The position numbers and the translations under genes were made by a program. This document shows positions 6,341 through 8,762 of a DNA stretch of 8,762 bases, one piece after another. This DNA is from Bacteroidota bacterium. Lineage in GTDB: Bacteria > Bacteroidota > Bacteroidia > Chitinophagales > Chitinophagaceae. Location of the stretch: the NCBI GenBank assembly GCA_023386395.1, contig JAEWJV010000128.1:1-8762 (forward strand). Reading direction: 5' to 3'. Position 1 is the first letter of the stretch. The number at the start of each line of letters is the position of its first letter. Under the pieces are notes generated by a model. The model searched no databases. It worked only from the letters and a program-made list of their open reading frames with translations, and had not been told where the DNA came from.

Positions 6341-7552
6341 ATGAATCTTCACGAATACCAGGCAAAGGAATTAATAAAAAAATATGGCGTGCCGGTGCAG
6401 GAAGGCTATGCAAGCAGCACGGTGCATGAAGCAGAAGAAGCATACCGCAACATTAAAAGCCAGACACAGAATAATTTTGCTGTTGTAAAGGCCCAGATGC
6501 ATGCGGGTGGCCGCGGTAAGGGGAAAATTAAAGGAACTGAACAACGTGGTGTGGCTGTTGGTAAAAGTCTTGAAGAAGTTGCAACTATCGCCGGTAATAT
6601 ATTAGGCGGCACTTTGGTTACTATTCAAACAGGCGAAGCCGGTAAAAAAGTAAACAAGGTTTTAATTGCGCAGGATGTTTATTATCCCGGCCCCAATCCT
6701 ACAAAAGAATTCTATTTATCTATATTGCTGGATCGTGCAAAAGGCCAGAACGTAATTATGTACAGCACGGAAGGCGGGATGGACATTGAAGAAGTAGCGC
6801 ATAAAACACCTGATAAAATTTTTAAGGAATGGGTGCATCCTTCAGGTGGTTTATTGCCGTTCCAGGCAAGAAAGATTGCATTTAATTTTGGATTGAAAGG
6901 AGAGTCGTTTAAAAACTGTGTAAAATTTGTAACCAACTTATACAATGCTTATGTTGGGCTTGATTGTTCCATGCTTGAAATAAATCCTTTGTTTAAAACA
7001 AGCGATGATAAAATTATTGCAGTTGACTGTAAAATGAACCTTGATGATAACGCTTTGATGCGTCATCCGGATATTGAAGCACTGCGCGACCTTGCGGAAG
7101 AAGATCCTACAGAAGTGGAAGCCGGTAAATACAACTTAAACTTTGTGAAACTTGATGGTAATGTTGGTTGCATGGTTAACGGCGCAGGTTTGGCAATGGC
7201 TACTATGGATATGATCAAACTAAGCGGCGGTAATCCTGCAAACTTCCTTGATGTGGGCGGTACGGCCAATGCACAAACTGTTGAAGCCGGTTTTCGTATT
7301 ATTATGAAAGACCCGAATGTAAAAGCTATTCTTATCAATATATTCGGCGGTATTGTTCGTTGCGACCGTGTGGCAGCCGGTGTAATTGATGCTTATAAAA
7401 ACCTAGGCAATATTAATATACCAATTATTGTGCGCCTGCAGGGAACCAATGCAGAAGAAGCAAAAAAATTAATTGATGAAAGCGGGCTTAAAGTTCAGTC
7501 GGCTATATTGCTGAGTGAAGCGGCAGATCTGGTTAAGAAAGCGGTGGCATAA
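6341..7552 (+). CDS. sucC: succinate-CoA ligase (ADP- or GDP-forming) beta subunit
   Basis: The 403-residue protein is the nucleotide-binding beta subunit of succinyl-CoA synthetase, which converts succinyl-CoA to succinate with substrate-level phosphorylation in the TCA cycle. The N-terminal ATP-grasp domain starts MNLHEYQAKELIKKYGVPV and has the nucleotide loop HAGGRGKGKIKG (54-65). Likely metal ligands are N215 in MLEINPL and D229 in AVDCKMNLDDNA. The C-terminal CoA-ligase domain shows GNVGCMVNGAGLAMATMD (273-290), FLDVGGTAN (302-310) and NIFGGIVRCDRVA (333-345), the part facing the phosphohistidine loop of the alpha subunit. Length fits the family. The alpha subunit gene sucD is not next to it: a terminator and a convergent gene follow. 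Nucleotide preference (ATP or GTP) cannot be read safely from the sequence. Confidence 0.97.
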   Translation: MNLHEYQAKELIKKYGVPVQEGYASSTVHEAEEAYRNIKSQTQNNFAVVKAQMHAGGRGKGKIKGTEQRGVAVGKSLEEVATIAGNILGGTLVTIQTGEAGKKVNKVLIAQDVYYPGPNPTKEFYLSILLDRAKGQNVIMYSTEGGMDIEEVAHKTPDKIFKEWVHPSGGLLPFQARKIAFNFGLKGESFKNCVKFVTNLYNAYVGLDCSMLEINPLFKTSDDKIIAVDCKMNLDDNALMRHPDIEALRDLAEEDPTEVEAGKYNLNFVKLDGNVGCMVNGAGLAMATMDMIKLSGGNPANFLDVGGTANAQTVEAGFRIIMKDPNVKAILINIFGGIVRCDRVAAGVIDAYKNLGNINIPIIVRLQGTNAEEAKKLIDESGLKVQSAILLSEAADLVKKAVA

Positions 7553-7578
7553 TAAGCCGGTTATTTAAATTATATAAG

Positions 7579-7608
7579 CGCTTATACAATTTTGTGTAAG
7601 CGTTTTTT
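7579..7608 (+). terminator. Rho-independent terminator of sucC
   Basis: A 10-bp stem (7579-7588 CGCTTATACA with 7593-7602 TGTGTAAGCG, one G-U pair) has a 4-base loop and is followed by six T (7603-7608). It lies 26 bases after the sucC stop. Its T-tract runs into the stop codon (7609-7607) of the convergent SprT-like gene, so the two genes are packed tail to tail. Read from the other strand there is no T-run at the right place, so it mainly serves sucC. Confidence 0.85.
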
Positions 7609-8227
7609 ATTGCATTATTTTCACTTCATATAAAGGGCTTATTAAATAGACAAGCCCGGTATCTTTTTCCACGCAACGAAACCTTTTACGCAGCTGCTCG
7701 CCTTTTTTAAATATGCGGCCATCATTTGTTGAAAAGAAAGCACCTTTCGGCAGTTCTTCCAGCAACACAATTCCTTTTTTTCGCTCATCATATTTGCGCA
7801 AAACCCGCATTAAGCCTTCTTCGGCACAACTGCTGGCAGCAGGATTTCTTATAGATTCATTTAATGCAAACTCAATATCAGCAGGAAAAATTTTGTTGGT
7901 TACAAAATCTTTCAGCAGTGTGCTGTATAAATGTTTCCACTCTTTGCCATGCGCCTGTATGCGGTTACCATGAATTTCAAAAGCAAGCAAATGAGCAAGT
8001 TCGTGCAGCAGTGTAATTAAAAAAGCGTATTTATTAAGATTGCCATTTACGCTTATGCGGTGGTTTTTACCATTCACTGCATTGCGGTAATCGCCTAATA
8101 CAGATTGCCGCTGTCTTGTTATGGTTAAATGCACTTTATAGTGCTGGAGAAAATACGCAACCTGCTCAAAACTGTTATCAGGTAAATAAGATGCAAGTGC
8201 CTGTAAGGGATGCTCAGATTTTGACAT
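7607..8227 (-). CDS. SprT-like zinc metalloprotein
   Basis: The 206-residue protein has the zinc motif HELAH (75-79) in ITLLHELAHLLAFE and a likely third ligand H93 in QAHGKEWKHL, the spacing and context of the SprT-like family (bacterial SprT, eukaryotic Spartan protease core). E76 would be the catalytic base. An N-terminal helical part (5-30) precedes a strand region (31-63), as usual in this fold. The C-terminal third (about 150-206) is basic and beta-rich but has no CxxC zinc-ribbon pair; only C134 and C185 are present. The bacterial proteins have no well-established function; DNA-protein crosslink cleavage is known for Spartan and is only an analogy here. The start ATG at 8227 overlaps the end of the upstream membrane-protein gene by 14 bases, implying coupled translation. 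Confidence 0.88.
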   Translation of the reverse strand: MSKSEHPLQALASYLPDNSFEQVAYFLQHYKVHLTITRQRQSVLGDYRNAVNGKNHRISVNGNLNKYAFLITLLHELAHLLAFEIHGNRIQAHGKEWKHLYSTLLKDFVTNKIFPADIEFALNESIRNPAASSCAEEGLMRVLRKYDERKKGIVLLEELPKGAFFSTNDGRIFKKGEQLRKRFRCVEKDTGLVYLISPLYEVKIMQ

Positions 8228-8621
8228 TTTTTTGCCTGTTAACTTTCATTGCGCCACTAACTTCGAGCACCGTATAAATAATGTAAAGCAGCATGCCACC
8301 GGCAACTGCATAAAGGCTCCTGTCTTCGCCTGCGGCAATCAGGTAAACAAAAACGCTTACGGCAATAGCCATCAGTTTGATAAATGATACCATCATAACG
8401 CTGCGCACAAATGCATGCGCATTATCTGCAGCAAGTGATTTTGCATATATATAGCAGGCTGTTAAAGTAATAATAAACAGGATGAAGTTAGCAGCCAGCA
8501 ATACGGAGTGATTAATATTCTTCTCATCAAGCCATGTTGAAAATGACAGGCACAATGCATTAATGATTATAAAGAAAATTATAACAGGCCCGAAGAGTTT
8601 ATTTTTAATAAGTTTATTCAT
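8214..8621 (-). CDS. four-helix membrane protein resembling ATP synthase subunit I
   Basis: The 135-residue protein has four predicted membrane helices, at about 9-30, 38-62, 74-97 and 103-125, and a basic tail (NRQKNVKI). Size and helix number match the small subunit-I-like proteins that precede atpB in many ATP synthase operons. The gene directly upstream is AtpZ-like, which strengthens this reading; AtpZ and subunit I proteins are linked to ion supply and c-ring assembly of the F1Fo enzyme. It overlaps the upstream gene by 8 bases (ATGAATAA) and the downstream SprT-like gene by 14 bases, so all three should be cotranslated from one message. Sequence identity in this family is low, so the assignment rests on topology and neighbourhood. 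No atpB follows. Confidence 0.65.
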   Translation of the reverse strand: MNKLIKNKLFGPVIIFFIIINALCLSFSTWLDEKNINHSVLLAANFILFIITLTACYIYAKSLAADNAHAFVRSVMMVSFIKLMAIAVSVFVYLIAAGEDRSLYAVAGGMLLYIIYTVLEVSGAMKVNRQKNVKI

Positions 8622-8762
8622 CTTTTTTCCTGGTTGAAGTATCTTTTATAACTTTTATAATTGTTCCGATAATAAAAATAAGCGGCATCAGCCAGATAAA
8701 TATTGGAAAGGAAAATTGCAGCTTTCCATCAATCCATTTACCAATAAAAACAAAAATCAACA
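8614..8762 (-). CDS. AtpZ-like F1Fo ATPase accessory membrane protein (partial, C-terminal part)
   Basis: An open frame enters from the right edge and ends at TAA 8616-8614; 49 codons are visible. The translation begins LIFVFIGKWIDGKLQFSFP, then a second hydrophobic segment (FIWLMPLIFIIGTIIKVIKD), and ends DTSTRKKDE. The first-helix GKWID followed by a short loop, a second helix and a charged KDTS..KKDE tail is the pattern of AtpZ/AtpQ-like proteins, two-helix proteins encoded at the start of ATP synthase operons and linked to Ca2+/Mg2+ handling. The start lies outside the window. The 8-base overlap with the next gene indicates an operon. Confidence 0.75.
   Translation of the reverse strand, partial: LIFVFIGKWIDGKLQFSFPIFIWLMPLIFIIGTIIKVIKDTSTRKKDE

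Noticed and set aside
7573..7586. Perfect 14-base palindrome (TATAAGCGCTTATA) after sucC
   Set aside because: It overlaps the left arm of the terminator and is better explained as part of that structure than as a separate operator.

Overview
The window looks like chromosome from a member of the Bacteroidota, most likely of the Chitinophagaceae type. It is AT-rich, start codons lack Shine-Dalgarno sequences, and two upstream regions carry the Bacteroidota -7 type box (TACCTTTG before the riboflavin gene, TATCTTCG before sucC). The gene content (TPR histidine kinase with LytTR regulator, a MAKHNVRVK-type small protein, AtpZ-like protein) fits the same group. The placement is inference from style and gene content, not from a marker gene.

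Layout. 1-613 (-): the N-terminal, DHBP-synthase part of a riboflavin gene, probably bifunctional ribBA, cut by the left edge. 697-725: a strong hairpin terminator. 747-2368 (-): a probable two-gene operon, a glycine-rich two-helix membrane protein followed by an exported CsgG-like protein. 2648-4738 (+): a membrane TPR sensor histidine kinase of the LytS/YehU type. 4783-5154 (-): a small Bacteroidota protein of unknown function. 5510-6262 (+): a LytTR response regulator. 6341-7552 (+): sucC, ending in a clear terminator. 7607-8762 (-): three overlapping genes read leftwards from the right edge, namely an AtpZ-like protein (partial), a four-helix membrane protein resembling ATP synthase subunit I, and a SprT-like zinc metalloprotein.

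How they work together. The kinase and the regulator look like a cognate two-component pair, but an oppositely oriented gene lies between them. Each has its own upstream region, and these two regions are clearly related: 54 of 76 positions are identical without any gap, including a 14/15 match, a 12/12 match and a TATTTTYTGCAGGG block. This shared promoter/operator is the best candidate for something undescribed here: a split two-component system held together by a duplicated control element, possibly autoregulated. The other genes are housekeeping (riboflavin, TCA cycle, ATP synthase accessories) or uncharacterised envelope proteins. I found no mobile element, CRISPR array, tRNA or rRNA.
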